From NCBI RefSeq assembly GCF_019443105.1, contig NZ_JAHZIJ010000009.1, forward strand, positions 1 through 64,000: a stretch of 64,000 nt of DNA, given 5' to 3'. The notes under the pieces are model-generated. The model was given only the letters and a program-made list of their open reading frames with translations, ran no database searches and had not been told where the DNA came from. This stretch comes from Paenibacillus oenotherae. Its GTDB lineage: Bacteria; Bacillota; Bacilli; Paenibacillales; Paenibacillaceae. The stretch's first letter is position 1. Each line of letters begins with the position of its first letter. Position numbers and translations under genes: made by a program. Of the stretch, positions 42,558 through 51,808 are shown one piece after another.

Positions 42558-43052
42558 AATACCTCACCTCATTGTAGTTGTCTTCAAGCTCAGGGTTATT
42601 TTTAAACCAATGCAAGTTCCACCGTTCGAACAATACATCCAGCGTATTAACGTCAACTATGCCCTCTTTGATCATTTGGATCATGTCAACCTTATCCTTA
42701 TTACGGAAAGCCCTAAGCTTGGTAAACCAGATGTCGTGTGCATCGACATACATTACCTTGAGGTTCTCGTACTCCCCGTCAACTTGCTTCGCCCTGGATA
42801 TATAATCCTCCGGGAGATAGAAATAATGCTCATCGAACACCTCGAGCCCATGCTCAGAGAAAACCCTGAAGAACCTCGACGGAATGATATCCACGTCATT
42901 GGACCCCCGATTATTCTTTCTAGCCAATACAATCGCAGAATAGCCTACAACGAAACGAATACGTCAATCGACGGCTTTCCGTGCAAAGCCTTGTCAACTC
43001 CCTCGAAAAGCTGAAAGATGCTCTCCTCCGTACCAAACTCTTCATTGCCCAT
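42532..43052 (-). pseudogene. Nucleotidyltransferase-fold gene (DUF6036-like) with a frameshift
   Basis: The ATG at 43052 follows AAGGAGG. The first frame gives MGNEEFGTEESIFQLFEGVD and stops at 42945. A one-base shift near 42948-42965 restores VGYSAIVLARKNNRGSNDVD and onwards to 42532. The rejoined product has the G-S-A-x-L and D-x-D layout of DUF6036/AbiEii-like nucleotidyltransferases. The next small gene starts 25 nt before its end. Could be an inactivated toxin-antitoxin-like locus. Confidence 0.6.
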
Positions 43053-43410
43053 CCGCGATCCTCCTTGACCATAGTAAATCCAACAATTTTTCATAAATTC
43101 AATCATTATTATATACAGAAGACGTATCTCCGCACAAAGCCTTGCTATCTTTTCATGTAATATGAGGCGCACTTTTTCGTCCGTATCCGAGCAAAAAATC
43201 TCTCCCAAAATATTTTTTGAATAATCAGTTTATTTTTTGAGCGGAACATGCTACAATAACCATTGCCATAATTTTATATAATATGAATTAAAAGGAAGTG
43301 ATTGCAAATGATTATCATTGATTGATTTTGATAAGTCTGATATCTACCTATAATCATTATGTTATAAGTATTAATTTTAATAAAAAATATGGAAGGCGAT
43401 GATGTAAGAT
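43053..43410. other. AT-rich control region upstream of the bacteriocin-like gene
   Basis: Base composition drops sharply here. A ribosome-site-like AAAAGGAAGTG precedes the tiny frame ATG ATT ATC ATT GAT TGA at 43309-43326 (MIIID), possibly a leader peptide. Several TATAAT-like boxes are present. Confidence 0.4.
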
Positions 43411-44535
43411 ATGAGAACCGTTTTCAAAAGGACATTATCTCTTGTATTAACTTTAAGCATGACTGTTTTACCTTTTTCTGATATTTCTCTTGCTGAAAGT
43501 AGATCATCAGAATCAACTAGTAAAATAAAGACCGTCGAAGTATTTACAGTTGATAAACTGTCTGACCTTAAAAATGAAAAGGGATTCTATGATATCGAAG
43601 GCACCTCAAAAGTTAATTCAATAACTGAAGTTATAGCCGATATAAGGGGATTTCCGGTTGAAACAAACATAAGTGTAGTTGAAGATGTATTTGATAATAA
43701 TGGTACTTATGTATATTCTAAAGTAACAACGGAAACGGCTAAAAATGATTTTAGCAAAGGGAAAGTGAAGTACAGAAAAAGTAGTAAACGAATTGATAAT
43801 GAATCCCCCCTTTCAGAATTTACAGAAACTAAGATAGGTGAGATAACCAAATTAACACAGGCACAAGAAACAATTGTCGAGAACAACATTTTAGAAAAAA
43901 CCAAATCTTTAGAACAAGGTCAAGAAAGCGAATCAATCGGTTTGACTGATATTCAATTTTTAAAATTAAGAGAATTAGCTCAAAATGCACTTAAAAATGA
44001 GCAAACCTCATCGCAAATGATCTCACCTTTAGCACTTGAGCAACAAGGTGCATATGATAACTATTACAACCACGATACTTCTACAGGTTCATTTATCGCT
44101 CAAGCTCTATATACTGGATCTAGTGGACATGGCTATTATGAAAAATTGGTAGGGACCACCTATGGAAGCACCAAAAATGCGACAACTATGGCTTCTTTCA
44201 AGAGCAATATTAACAATTACGAAACTAACATTATCAACTTCATGGATGCAGCAACATGGCCTGAAGTAACTGGATACGCTTCAGTTATTGCAAGTTTCGT
44301 TTTAATAGTAATCGGATTCGCAACAGGCCCTGCTGGCTGGGTATCAATTGTATTAAACTATGCCAGTGCACTCGCTACTTTTATTGGTTTGACATCAACT
44401 GCCTATGGAACTTATAGTCGAATGTCGTACAGCAAAACTGCTCAACAATATTTAGAAAATGCTCGTCAGTATACTTTAAATTACCCAACATACTTTGATT
44501 CTAGCACGACCTTTTCAGTTGTAAGTGGATTTTAG
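43411..44535 (+). CDS. Secreted bacteriocin-like protein with hydrophobic C-terminal domain
   Basis: 374 residues with a signal peptide (TLSLVLTLSMTVLPF, cleavage near SLAES). Residues about 30-200 are hydrophilic and rich in K, E, S and T. After about 205 a glycine/tyrosine-rich part leads into a strongly hydrophobic stretch (ASVIASFVLIVIGFATGPAG and a following helix), then an amphipathic tail. A secreted protein ending in a membrane-inserting hairpin is reminiscent of large bacteriocins such as the geobacillin-26 group; this is a pattern impression. AT-rich codon use differs from all neighbours, suggesting horizontal acquisition. Confidence 0.7.
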   Translation: MRTVFKRTLSLVLTLSMTVLPFSDISLAESRSSESTSKIKTVEVFTVDKLSDLKNEKGFYDIEGTSKVNSITEVIADIRGFPVETNISVVEDVFDNNGTYVYSKVTTETAKNDFSKGKVKYRKSSKRIDNESPLSEFTETKIGEITKLTQAQETIVENNILEKTKSLEQGQESESIGLTDIQFLKLRELAQNALKNEQTSSQMISPLALEQQGAYDNYYNHDTSTGSFIAQALYTGSSGHGYYEKLVGTTYGSTKNATTMASFKSNINNYETNIINFMDAATWPEVTGYASVIASFVLIVIGFATGPAGWVSIVLNYASALATFIGLTSTAYGTYSRMSYSKTAQQYLENARQYTLNYPTYFDSSTTFSVVSGF

Positions 44536-44624
44536 ATATATTTCAAACTAATAATTTCATGTTGAAGAGGGCCTACTCACCCTCTTCTTTAATAGCAAAA
44601 AATAATTTCGTGGAGCGAGAGATT

Positions 44625-44852
44625 ATGAATAATAACAACTATAATTTAAAATTAAGAATTTCATATATTATATTAAATACATTTCTGTATTTACTATTTA
44701 TAGGGTTTAGTTCTTTTGTAATTTCAAATGCCGCCGACCTGAATAGTATAAATCAGCTTGGTGTCTGGGTTATTATTATGATTGTTTTGCTTCTCATATC
44801 TATTTTTGCTACCTTTAAAATAAGAACTTGGATTAAGAACGGCAAACTCTAA
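44625..44852 (+). CDS. Small two-helix membrane protein, possible immunity protein
   Basis: 75 residues from the ATG at 44625, preceded by GGAGCGAGAG. Two membrane helices (IILNTFLYLLFIGFSSFVIS and VWVIIMIVLLLISIFATF) separated by a short loop and flanked by basic residues. It follows the secreted hydrophobic protein in the same AT-rich island. Size and topology fit bacteriocin immunity proteins, but no family is recognised. Confidence 0.6.
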   Translation: MNNNNYNLKLRISYIILNTFLYLLFIGFSSFVISNAADLNSINQLGVWVIIMIVLLLISIFATFKIRTWIKNGKL

Positions 44853-44945
44853 TCATTCTATAAATATTAACGTTCATGTGCCGAGCAAACTTACGAATTA
44901 ATTAATTAATTGCTATCCATATAAAAATTACATTCGCCTGAAGTC

Positions 44946-44995
44946 AAAAAAAGCAACGAGCCGAGTCATCATGCGACTGCGCCCATTGCTTTTTG
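44946..44995. terminator. Bidirectional terminator
   Basis: AAAAAGCAA ... TTGCTTTTT with an inner GAGTC / GACT pairing, ending the AT-rich island on one side and the GIY-YIG gene on the other. Confidence 0.75.
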
Positions 44996-45005
44996 CCCGT
45001 CCGTA

Positions 45006-45362
45006 TTATCTGAACAGTACTTTGTCTACGTTGTACTTCGCCCTTAGCTTGTTGATAATGTAGGTTTCGTAGATCTCCCGATCAACGGGGTCCTCATTCA
45101 CATAGACCTCAATAGTGCTCACTTCGTTTCGATGATTCTTGATGACAGATACGGTATCCTCGAAATGCTTCTTAATTCGGGGCCTTAGCTTCCTTGCTTT
45201 GCCGACGAACAGCAGCTCTCGCTTATCATTGTAAAACATAAAAAAACCACCCTTATCTCTAGGAATCAGGTGAAAATCAGTAAACCCGTAAATATTGCTC
45301 ATCTGGGGATTGATCTGCTTGGTAATGGTCACGTCAGGCTCTGGTATCGTTATGTTTATCAC
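45006..45362 (-). CDS. GIY-YIG nuclease-domain protein
   Basis: 118 residues, GTG start at 45362 after GAGGAAG. The core reads GGFFMFYNDKRELLFVGKARKLRPRIKKHF, a GIY-YIG variant with the conserved arginine, and the later E in DREIYETYIINKLRAKYN. Stand-alone domains like this resemble the UvrC N-terminal nuclease or small excision-repair endonucleases. The first GIY tyrosine is replaced by phenylalanine, so activity is uncertain. Confidence 0.8.
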   Translation of the reverse strand: MINITIPEPDVTITKQINPQMSNIYGFTDFHLIPRDKGGFFMFYNDKRELLFVGKARKLRPRIKKHFEDTVSVIKNHRNEVSTIEVYVNEDPVDREIYETYIINKLRAKYNVDKVLFR

Positions 45363-45534
45363 TGTCGTTCACTTCCTCTTTCCATATAGGTCTAAATGTT
45401 ATCACAGATTAGGAATTAAAACCATCAGCCTGTTGACGCACACCTCGCCAGAGGACGATCCGTCATTCACACGCCGATGCAAACGAGATACGCCATGGCA
45501 TGCCAGGCCATGCCAGCTAGCCCAGCTAGGCAAA

Positions 45535-45720
45535 ACGTGCGAAACGGCAGGTTTTATCTCGTTTCTGACCGGATAGAGGTGAAATGCCTGCCAGAGTGCA
45601 GGCATTTTACCTCCTCTCCCCCCTTAACGGCCGATTTCCCCTCATATTCATGCATGATCGCAGGAATTTTATCATTATGGCGTCTTGCAACCGAAATGCA
45701 TGCCCATTCGCAGGCTTCTC
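45535..45720 (-). repeat. Four-hairpin dispersed element, copy E (inverted)
   Basis: Contains TGCGAAACGGCA, GCCTGCCAGAGTGCAGGC, ATGCATGATCGCAGGAATT and ATGCCCATTCGCAGGC in order, matching copy F closely. It sits in the 45363-45961 gene-free stretch. Confidence 0.85.
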
Positions 45721-45771
45721 ACTCCGTCACGCTGCCTTCCAACCACTTGGAGAAGGGGGTGTTCCCGAACG

Positions 45772-45912
45772 TTGTTTGATGGATTTCAGAGTCCCCACCC
45801 CTATAACAACGAAAAAGATGCTTCTAACCCCACTTTCAGTGGTTTTCGAGGCATCTTTTCACATCATTTGGGACGGACTCTTTGGATAGTGGACCTTTCG
45901 GACAGCCCTTCC
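45772..45912. repeat. Element segment shared with 55862-56002, ending in a terminal-repeat-like GGACAGCCCTTC
   Basis: The hairpin GATGC ... GCATC, with inner CCCCACTTTCAGTGG, followed by CATCATTTGGGAC and GGACCTTTCGGACAGCCC, is repeated near 55.9 kb. Here no matching left end is seen. The internal hairpin may terminate the nas operon. Confidence 0.7.
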
Positions 45913-45961
45913 CGAACCTGCCATTGCTTAACCGACTGTTACATGCAAGCTAGCCAGTTAT

Positions 45962-48103
45962 TTATTTCGCCAAATGACCAATCGCAGCCTCCACAACAAG
46001 CGGGCTCACTCTCACCGCACACACCTTAAAGCCAGGCATTCTGCAGGTAGGGTCGAGCGCCTGGTTCGTGATCTTGTTCACGTTCTGCGTATCTCCCCAA
46101 TGCATCGGCACGAATACCGTGTCCTCGCGAATATCATTGCTGAGCCTGCAGCGCACGAATATGGATCCGCGAACGGATTCCACCTTGACGAGCGTCGCAT
46201 CCTCAATACGGTGCTTCTTAGCCGTCCGCGGGTGGATCTCCATGAAGGATTCCACATCACGCGCAGCAAGAGAATGGCTCTTCCGTGTCTGTACGCCTGT
46301 CAAATAATGCGTAAGTACGCGCCCTGTTGTCAGGTACAGCGGATATTCGGCACTTACCTGCTCCTTAGGCAGATGATTCTGTACGGCGATCAATTCCGCC
46401 CGGCCGTCTTCATGGGCGAACGACGATTCGAACAGCCGCTTCGCGCCGGGATGATCGGGTGCAGGGCACGGCCAGTATACGCCTTCCTCCCTGCGCAGCC
46501 GGTCATAGGTGATGCCGTAGTAATCAGCAATGCCGCCACGGCTTGCCAGACGAAGCTCATCGAATATGCTCTCTGCCGACTCGAAGCTGAAATACTGCCC
46601 CCTGCCCAATTTCTCGGCAACATCGCATAGAATCTGCCAGTCATGCTTCGCTTCGCCCGGTGCGGGACGGCTGGATTGCCGCAGCAGTACCCGTCCCTCC
46701 AGATTCGTCAGCGTCCCCTCATTCTCCAGATAAGCAGTTGCCGGCAGAATCAAGTCCGCCAGCTGAGCTGTCTCGGACATCAGCATGTCGGCGACAACGA
46801 GGAAGTCCAGCTTGCGGAGTCCCTCTTCCACGAAGTTGGCATTGGGATTGGACACGATAGGATTGGAGCCCATAACGAACAAGGCACGAATTTCCTGCTC
46901 ATGCACTTTTTCCATCATCTCGTATGCAGATACGCCTTTTCCCGGCAACTCGCCTGGATCGATCCCCCAAACATCCGCCACATAAGCGCGGTCCTCAGGG
47001 TTCTCTATCAAACGATAGCCCGGCAGTTGGTCCGCCTTCTGTCCGTGCTCCCGGCCGCCCTGTCCGTTCCCTTGGCCCGTAACCGCGCCATAGCCGCAGC
47101 CCGGCTTGCCGATCTTGCCAGTCAGCAGAACGAGATTCAGGAAATTGCGGACAGCCATATAACCGTCCGTCTGCTGCTCCACACCGCGAGCGGTGAAGAC
47201 CATGCCTGTCGATGCCTTGCCGTAAGCAATCGCGGCCTGGCGGATCAGCTTCACAGGCACACCGGTAAGCTCGGCGATCTCTTCCAGATTCAGTCCTTCC
47301 AAATGAGCCTTCAGCTCTCCGAAGCCCTTCGTCCGCTGCTGCACGAAGCTCTCGTCAATCAAGCCCTCCTCCAGCAGAACCTTGAGCATTCCATTGGCCA
47401 GCGATGCATCCATTCCCGGCTTCACGCGCAGATGCAGGTCGGCAGCACGGGTTGTACCCGTTTCCCGCGGGTCTATCGCAATGATGTACGCGCCCTTCTC
47501 CTTAGCCCGTGTAAAATAAGGCATAAGCGTCGGTTGGCACTCGGCAATATTGGTCCCTGCCAGCACGATGCATTCTGCCCGTTCAATATCCGCGAGCTGA
47601 TTCGTCAGACCACGATCAATGCCGAAGGCCTTATTGCCCGCCGACGCGGCTGCCGACATGCAGAATCTTCCATTATAATCAATGTATTTGCTTCGCAAAG
47701 CAATGCGAGCGAATTTCCCAAGCAAGTAGGCGGATTCATTCGTCAATGACCCTCCGCCGTATACGCCGATGGCATCATTCCCGTACTGGCCTTGCAGTGC
47801 TGTGAACTTCTGCTCTATGAGACTGTAAGCCTCTTCCCAAGTAATGCGGACGAATTGGCCGTCCTGCTTCATCATGGGATGAAGCAGGCGTTCCCCTGTC
47901 AGCGCATGCTGATAAGCATTCATCCCCTTGATGCAGAGACGTCCCTCAGATGCGGCATTCGGTGTCGGAATTACAGTATAAGCCGGCCGCTTGCCGGCAC
48001 TTCTCTCCTCAATAACCTGCATCTTGCACTGCACGCTGCAAAACGGACATTGCGTATTCATAACCAGCGTCGACACGTCATCCTGCTCAATCACTCGATT
48101 CAT
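45962..48103 (-). CDS. nasC: Assimilatory nitrate reductase catalytic subunit (molybdopterin)
   Basis: 713 residues. The N-terminal CPFC-x3-C ... C cluster motif binds 4Fe-4S. Molybdopterin-guanine-dinucleotide motifs (YGGGSLTNE, GRFCMSAAA, VMGSNPIVSNPN, TTGRVLTHYLTG) and the C-terminal PMHWGD region define a NasA/NarB-type enzyme reducing nitrate to nitrite in the cytoplasm. No signal peptide. It lacks the C-terminal 2Fe-2S domain, consistent with electrons coming from NasB. The start follows NasB by 10 bp, the ribosome site overlapping the NasB stop. Confidence 0.93.
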   Translation of the reverse strand: MNRVIEQDDVSTLVMNTQCPFCSVQCKMQVIEERSAGKRPAYTVIPTPNAASEGRLCIKGMNAYQHALTGERLLHPMMKQDGQFVRITWEEAYSLIEQKFTALQGQYGNDAIGVYGGGSLTNESAYLLGKFARIALRSKYIDYNGRFCMSAAASAGNKAFGIDRGLTNQLADIERAECIVLAGTNIAECQPTLMPYFTRAKEKGAYIIAIDPRETGTTRAADLHLRVKPGMDASLANGMLKVLLEEGLIDESFVQQRTKGFGELKAHLEGLNLEEIAELTGVPVKLIRQAAIAYGKASTGMVFTARGVEQQTDGYMAVRNFLNLVLLTGKIGKPGCGYGAVTGQGNGQGGREHGQKADQLPGYRLIENPEDRAYVADVWGIDPGELPGKGVSAYEMMEKVHEQEIRALFVMGSNPIVSNPNANFVEEGLRKLDFLVVADMLMSETAQLADLILPATAYLENEGTLTNLEGRVLLRQSSRPAPGEAKHDWQILCDVAEKLGRGQYFSFESAESIFDELRLASRGGIADYYGITYDRLRREEGVYWPCPAPDHPGAKRLFESSFAHEDGRAELIAVQNHLPKEQVSAEYPLYLTTGRVLTHYLTGVQTRKSHSLAARDVESFMEIHPRTAKKHRIEDATLVKVESVRGSIFVRCRLSNDIREDTVFVPMHWGDTQNVNKITNQALDPTCRMPGFKVCAVRVSPLVVEAAIGHLAK

Positions 48104-48113
48104 ATCGCTCAGC

Positions 48114-50516
48114 TCACCTTATCAAAGCAGCCGATGGCTGCGGATTTATTGGACTATGTTCCGATTGCCCGTTCGCTTCATCCAATCTTGCCAAGAGGTC
48201 TGCGCGGAATTCCAAATTGAACAAGGCCTCGCGAAGCTGAAGCAGCCCTACACGCTCTATCCACTGTCCGGTCGTTTCGCCGTAATAGGCATTCTCCCGG
48301 TACCATTGCAGGAAGGCCGCCGACAACTCAAGCACCCTCGCTTCCACAGACTCCATGCTCAGCAGCTGCCCTTGCCTGAGCTGCGCATTCCCGCTGCCGC
48401 CAACGTAGATCTCCCAGCCCCCCGGCACGCCGACGATGCCCAGATCCTTGGTCAGCGTTCCAGCGCGATGGAGCGGACTGCTGGAGACTGCCACATAGAC
48501 AGGCGCTGGCATCTGCAGGTGCTCAAGCTTCCGTTCCAGTGCAGCACCCATCGCAACCGAATCCTTAATCGCACTGCCATCATAGCGTATGCCCAAGCAG
48601 GTCGCAACAGAAGCGATCGATCTTCCATACTCTTGGGCGCCAGCCGCCATTCCAAGCTCGGCCCCGACAGAACCGACATGCTGTGAATCGATACCGAGCA
48701 AATCCAGATGAGCGCCGCCAGCGAGCTTGGCGAGCGGTATATTGTATTTCTCCATCACATCGGCAATTTGCCGAAGCTGCTCGGCGCTTGTTACACCACC
48801 GTACATGCGGGGCACAACAGCATAGGTGCCGTCTGCAAGCAAGCTTGCCGCCGGAGCCATTGCTGCCGGAACTGCGGCCGCCTGTGCAGCGACCGATGCC
48901 TCCTCGTCTGCAACACTGCTTCTGATCGAGCCAATATAGTACGAAAGCACCGGCCGGCAGACGCTGCATCCGTCCCCTTGCAACCAGCCCAGCCCATTCA
49001 TCGCTTTATCCGCTGATGTGTAGCCGCCGCTGCGCAGCGCTGTCCGCAGCTCTTCATGATCCATCGTCGTACAGGCGCATACCGTCTCCTTATCCGGCTC
49101 AGGAGCATCCTTGCTCTGCAGCGCCAGCTGCAGAATCGCGGATACGAGCGGCTTGCAGCCGCCGCATGTACTGGATGCTCTCGTACAGGCACGAACCTCC
49201 TCGACGGTCTCCAAGCCGTTCTCGCAAACGGCATCCATGATCGTTCCTTTGGTCACTCCATTACAGGAGCAGACCGTCTCCTTATCCGACAGCGAGCAGA
49301 CGTAAGCTTCGTCAATGCCGCCAGTACCCGCTGCCGCTGCATTATCCAGCACTGAGATATCCGCCTGCTGCTTAATGTAGCCGAGCAGCTTGTTCCCTTC
49401 ACTGCTGTCGCCGAACAAGACAGCCCCGACGATCTTGTTATCGCGTACGGAGATCTTCTTATACGTATTGCGGATCCCGTCGTATGCCTTGACAGAGGTC
49501 GTAATCTCCGCATCGCGAATTTCCCCGGCCGAGAACACTTCAACACCGGAAACCTTCAGCTGTGAATAGAGAATGGAGCCCTCGTAAGCCTCGGCCTCAA
49601 CGCCGCAAATCTTCTTGGCAAGCACCTTGCCCTGCTCATAGAGCGGCGCAACAAGTCCGTATACCATGCCGCGATGCTCTGCGCATTCGCCAACCGCGTA
49701 CACATTCGGGACATCTGTCTCCATGTAATCATTGACGACAATGGCCCGATTCGTCTCAATGCCGCTGTCTGCCGCCAGCTTGATGTTCGGACGGACGCCA
49801 ACCGCGATAACGACCAGATCCGCCTCCACCTTGCTCCCGTCCTTAAACAGCAGTCCTTCAACCCGCTTCTTGCCAAGAATCTTCTCTGTCTGCTTCTTGA
49901 GCAGGAATCGCATCCCCTGCTTCTCCAGCTCCTGGCGCAGCATGCCTGCCGCCGTAGGCGTCAGCTGCCGCTCCATCAGATGGTCAAAAATATGAACGAC
50001 GTGAACCTCCATACCCAGGTTGAGCAGGCCCCTCGCAGCCTCCAGGCCGAGCAGGCCGCCGCCGATCACGACGGCTTTCTTGTAGCTTTTCGAAGCTTCA
50101 AGCATCGTCTGGCAATCTTTAATATCCCGAAAAGCCGTTACCCCCGGCTTGTCGGCTCCCGGAAGCGGAAGCATAAACGGCAGCGAGCCAGTTGCAATAA
50201 TGAGATGATCGTAGCTTAGGCTGCGTCCGCTGTCGCTGACAACCAGCCGTGACTTCGTATCGATGCGCACGACCGTTTCACCCGTGTACAGCACAATATC
50301 ATTATCCTTGTACCACTGCCAATCATTGATCGTGATATCATCTACCTTGGTATCGCCTTGAAGCACTTTAGAGAGCATGATGCGGTTATAGTTCGGATGC
50401 GGCTCACTGCCGAAGATCGTAATCTCGAACCGGTCAGGCGCAAGCTTCAGAATCTCTTCGACACACCGCACACCCGCCATCCCGTTCCCTACGACAACAA
50501 GTTTTTGTTTCCCCAT
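48114..50516 (-). CDS. nasB: Nitrate reductase electron-transfer subunit, NirB paralogue with degenerate sirohaem domain
   Basis: 800 residues from the ATG at 50516 (GAGGTTG upstream). N-terminal FAD/NADH oxidoreductase (VVVGNGMAGVRCVEE, VVIGGGLLGLEAARGL), then two BFD-type 2Fe-2S domains (CSCNG ... CGGCKPL and CACTT ... CSVCRPV). The C-terminal nitrite/sulfite-reductase-like domain is still about 240 residues long. Three of the four 4Fe-4S/sirohaem cysteines are lost: ATCLGIRYDGS replaces TC-x5-C, and SSSPLHRAG replaces GCPRNCAE. It therefore cannot reduce nitrite and should pass NADH electrons to NasC. Confidence 0.88.
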   Translation of the reverse strand: MGKQKLVVVGNGMAGVRCVEEILKLAPDRFEITIFGSEPHPNYNRIMLSKVLQGDTKVDDITINDWQWYKDNDIVLYTGETVVRIDTKSRLVVSDSGRSLSYDHLIIATGSLPFMLPLPGADKPGVTAFRDIKDCQTMLEASKSYKKAVVIGGGLLGLEAARGLLNLGMEVHVVHIFDHLMERQLTPTAAGMLRQELEKQGMRFLLKKQTEKILGKKRVEGLLFKDGSKVEADLVVIAVGVRPNIKLAADSGIETNRAIVVNDYMETDVPNVYAVGECAEHRGMVYGLVAPLYEQGKVLAKKICGVEAEAYEGSILYSQLKVSGVEVFSAGEIRDAEITTSVKAYDGIRNTYKKISVRDNKIVGAVLFGDSSEGNKLLGYIKQQADISVLDNAAAAGTGGIDEAYVCSLSDKETVCSCNGVTKGTIMDAVCENGLETVEEVRACTRASSTCGGCKPLVSAILQLALQSKDAPEPDKETVCACTTMDHEELRTALRSGGYTSADKAMNGLGWLQGDGCSVCRPVLSYYIGSIRSSVADEEASVAAQAAAVPAAMAPAASLLADGTYAVVPRMYGGVTSAEQLRQIADVMEKYNIPLAKLAGGAHLDLLGIDSQHVGSVGAELGMAAGAQEYGRSIASVATCLGIRYDGSAIKDSVAMGAALERKLEHLQMPAPVYVAVSSSPLHRAGTLTKDLGIVGVPGGWEIYVGGSGNAQLRQGQLLSMESVEARVLELSAAFLQWYRENAYYGETTGQWIERVGLLQLREALFNLEFRADLLARLDEANGQSEHSPINPQPSAALIR

Positions 50517-50568
50517 ATTGCACAACCTCACATTCCGATGCTGAAGTTCTTCCTTATCCACCAATCGA

Positions 50569-51744
50569 TCAAGCCATCACGACTTTTTTCGCAGCCTTCA
50601 GCCGCTTGGTTGCAAGGTTCATCCACAAACAAGCACAGGCAGTTATCATCAACAGCACAAAGCCTAATGTATATGCGCCTGACAAATCGTTAATAATACC
50701 AAGCACGATCGGCGGGAAAAAGCCCCCTATGCCGCCAGCCGCGCCTACAATACCCGTTACAGCGCCCGTATTGCCTGTCGATACCTCGGGAACCATCTTG
50801 AACACGGCTCCATTGCCGAGTCCCAGCAGTACCGACGCCATCAAGCAGCCCACGCTAAAAGCAACAAAATGCTGCAGCGACAGCGCCATCACAAGCGCGC
50901 ATACCGCGATACCGGTGAACACAACCGCAAGCACTTTGCGCGAGCCGATCCGGTCGGCCAAGTAGCCGCCTAGCGGACGAATAAGCGTCGCCACGATGAC
51001 AAAGCCTGCCGTCTTCAAGCCCGCATCTGTCACTGACAGCTGGAACAATTCCTTCAGGAATGTCGGCAAATATACGCTGAAAGCAACAAATCCGCCAAAC
51101 GTCAGGAAATAGAATATCGATAGAAACCACGTTGGTTCTTGCTTCAGAACCTCCATGGATTGTTTGAACGTCTTCGTCTGTGCCGGTTTAGGCAGCTCCT
51201 TCGTACAAAGCCAGAAGATCAGAGTCACAATCACGATCATAATGGCAAGACTCCAGAACACCCAAGACAGCCCATAGCGGCTGAATATAATCGGGATGGA
51301 GAAGTTTGCCACCGCTCCGCCCAGGTTGCCTAATCCCGCCAATCCAAGCACAAGCCCTTGCCGTTCCGGCGTAAACCATCTCGATACATAGGTCAGCGAG
51401 ACCGCGAATGTCGTTCCGGCCATACCGATGAACAGCGCACAGAGCAGCAGCATCCAATAGGATTGCGCCCATCCTGCCAGCAGCAGCGGAAGCGTAAGGA
51501 ACAGCATCGTTGCAGAGAACACCTTTTTTCCGCCATAGCGGTCTGTATATATGCCCATCGGAATCCGCAGGATTGAGCCCAGCAGAATAGGCGTTGCGAT
51601 CAGCACACTTTTCTGAATGGTGCTTAACTGGAAAATCTCTTGTATTTGCCCCGCGATGGGGGAGAATACACTCCAAATAACGAATGAGGCCGTCATTGCC
51701 AATGTAGATAACCCAAGCGCCCCAGCAGATCCATTGTGTCGCAT
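50569..51744 (-). CDS. narK: Nitrate/nitrite MFS transporter, NarK/NasA type
   Basis: 391 residues with 12 predicted helices. The two nitrate-signature segments are visible: GLAGLGNLGGAVAN and GIVGAAGGIGGFFPP, plus RIPMGIYTDRYGGKK. It imports nitrate (and possibly exchanges nitrite) for the adjacent reductases. Lies between nirD and nasB in the operon. Confidence 0.93.
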   Translation of the reverse strand: MRHNGSAGALGLSTLAMTASFVIWSVFSPIAGQIQEIFQLSTIQKSVLIATPILLGSILRIPMGIYTDRYGGKKVFSATMLFLTLPLLLAGWAQSYWMLLLCALFIGMAGTTFAVSLTYVSRWFTPERQGLVLGLAGLGNLGGAVANFSIPIIFSRYGLSWVFWSLAIMIVIVTLIFWLCTKELPKPAQTKTFKQSMEVLKQEPTWFLSIFYFLTFGGFVAFSVYLPTFLKELFQLSVTDAGLKTAGFVIVATLIRPLGGYLADRIGSRKVLAVVFTGIAVCALVMALSLQHFVAFSVGCLMASVLLGLGNGAVFKMVPEVSTGNTGAVTGIVGAAGGIGGFFPPIVLGIINDLSGAYTLGFVLLMITACACLWMNLATKRLKAAKKVVMA

Positions 51745-51808
51745 CGTAATATCTCCTATATTCCCATTCTCTCTATGCCGTTATGCTTCTCATGTCAACA
51801 AATTCAAT

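Noticed and set aside
43305-43335. Fur box
   Set aside because: TGATTATCATT resembles half of a Fur site, but the second half is poor and the DNA is very AT-rich. No iron-related gene is near.
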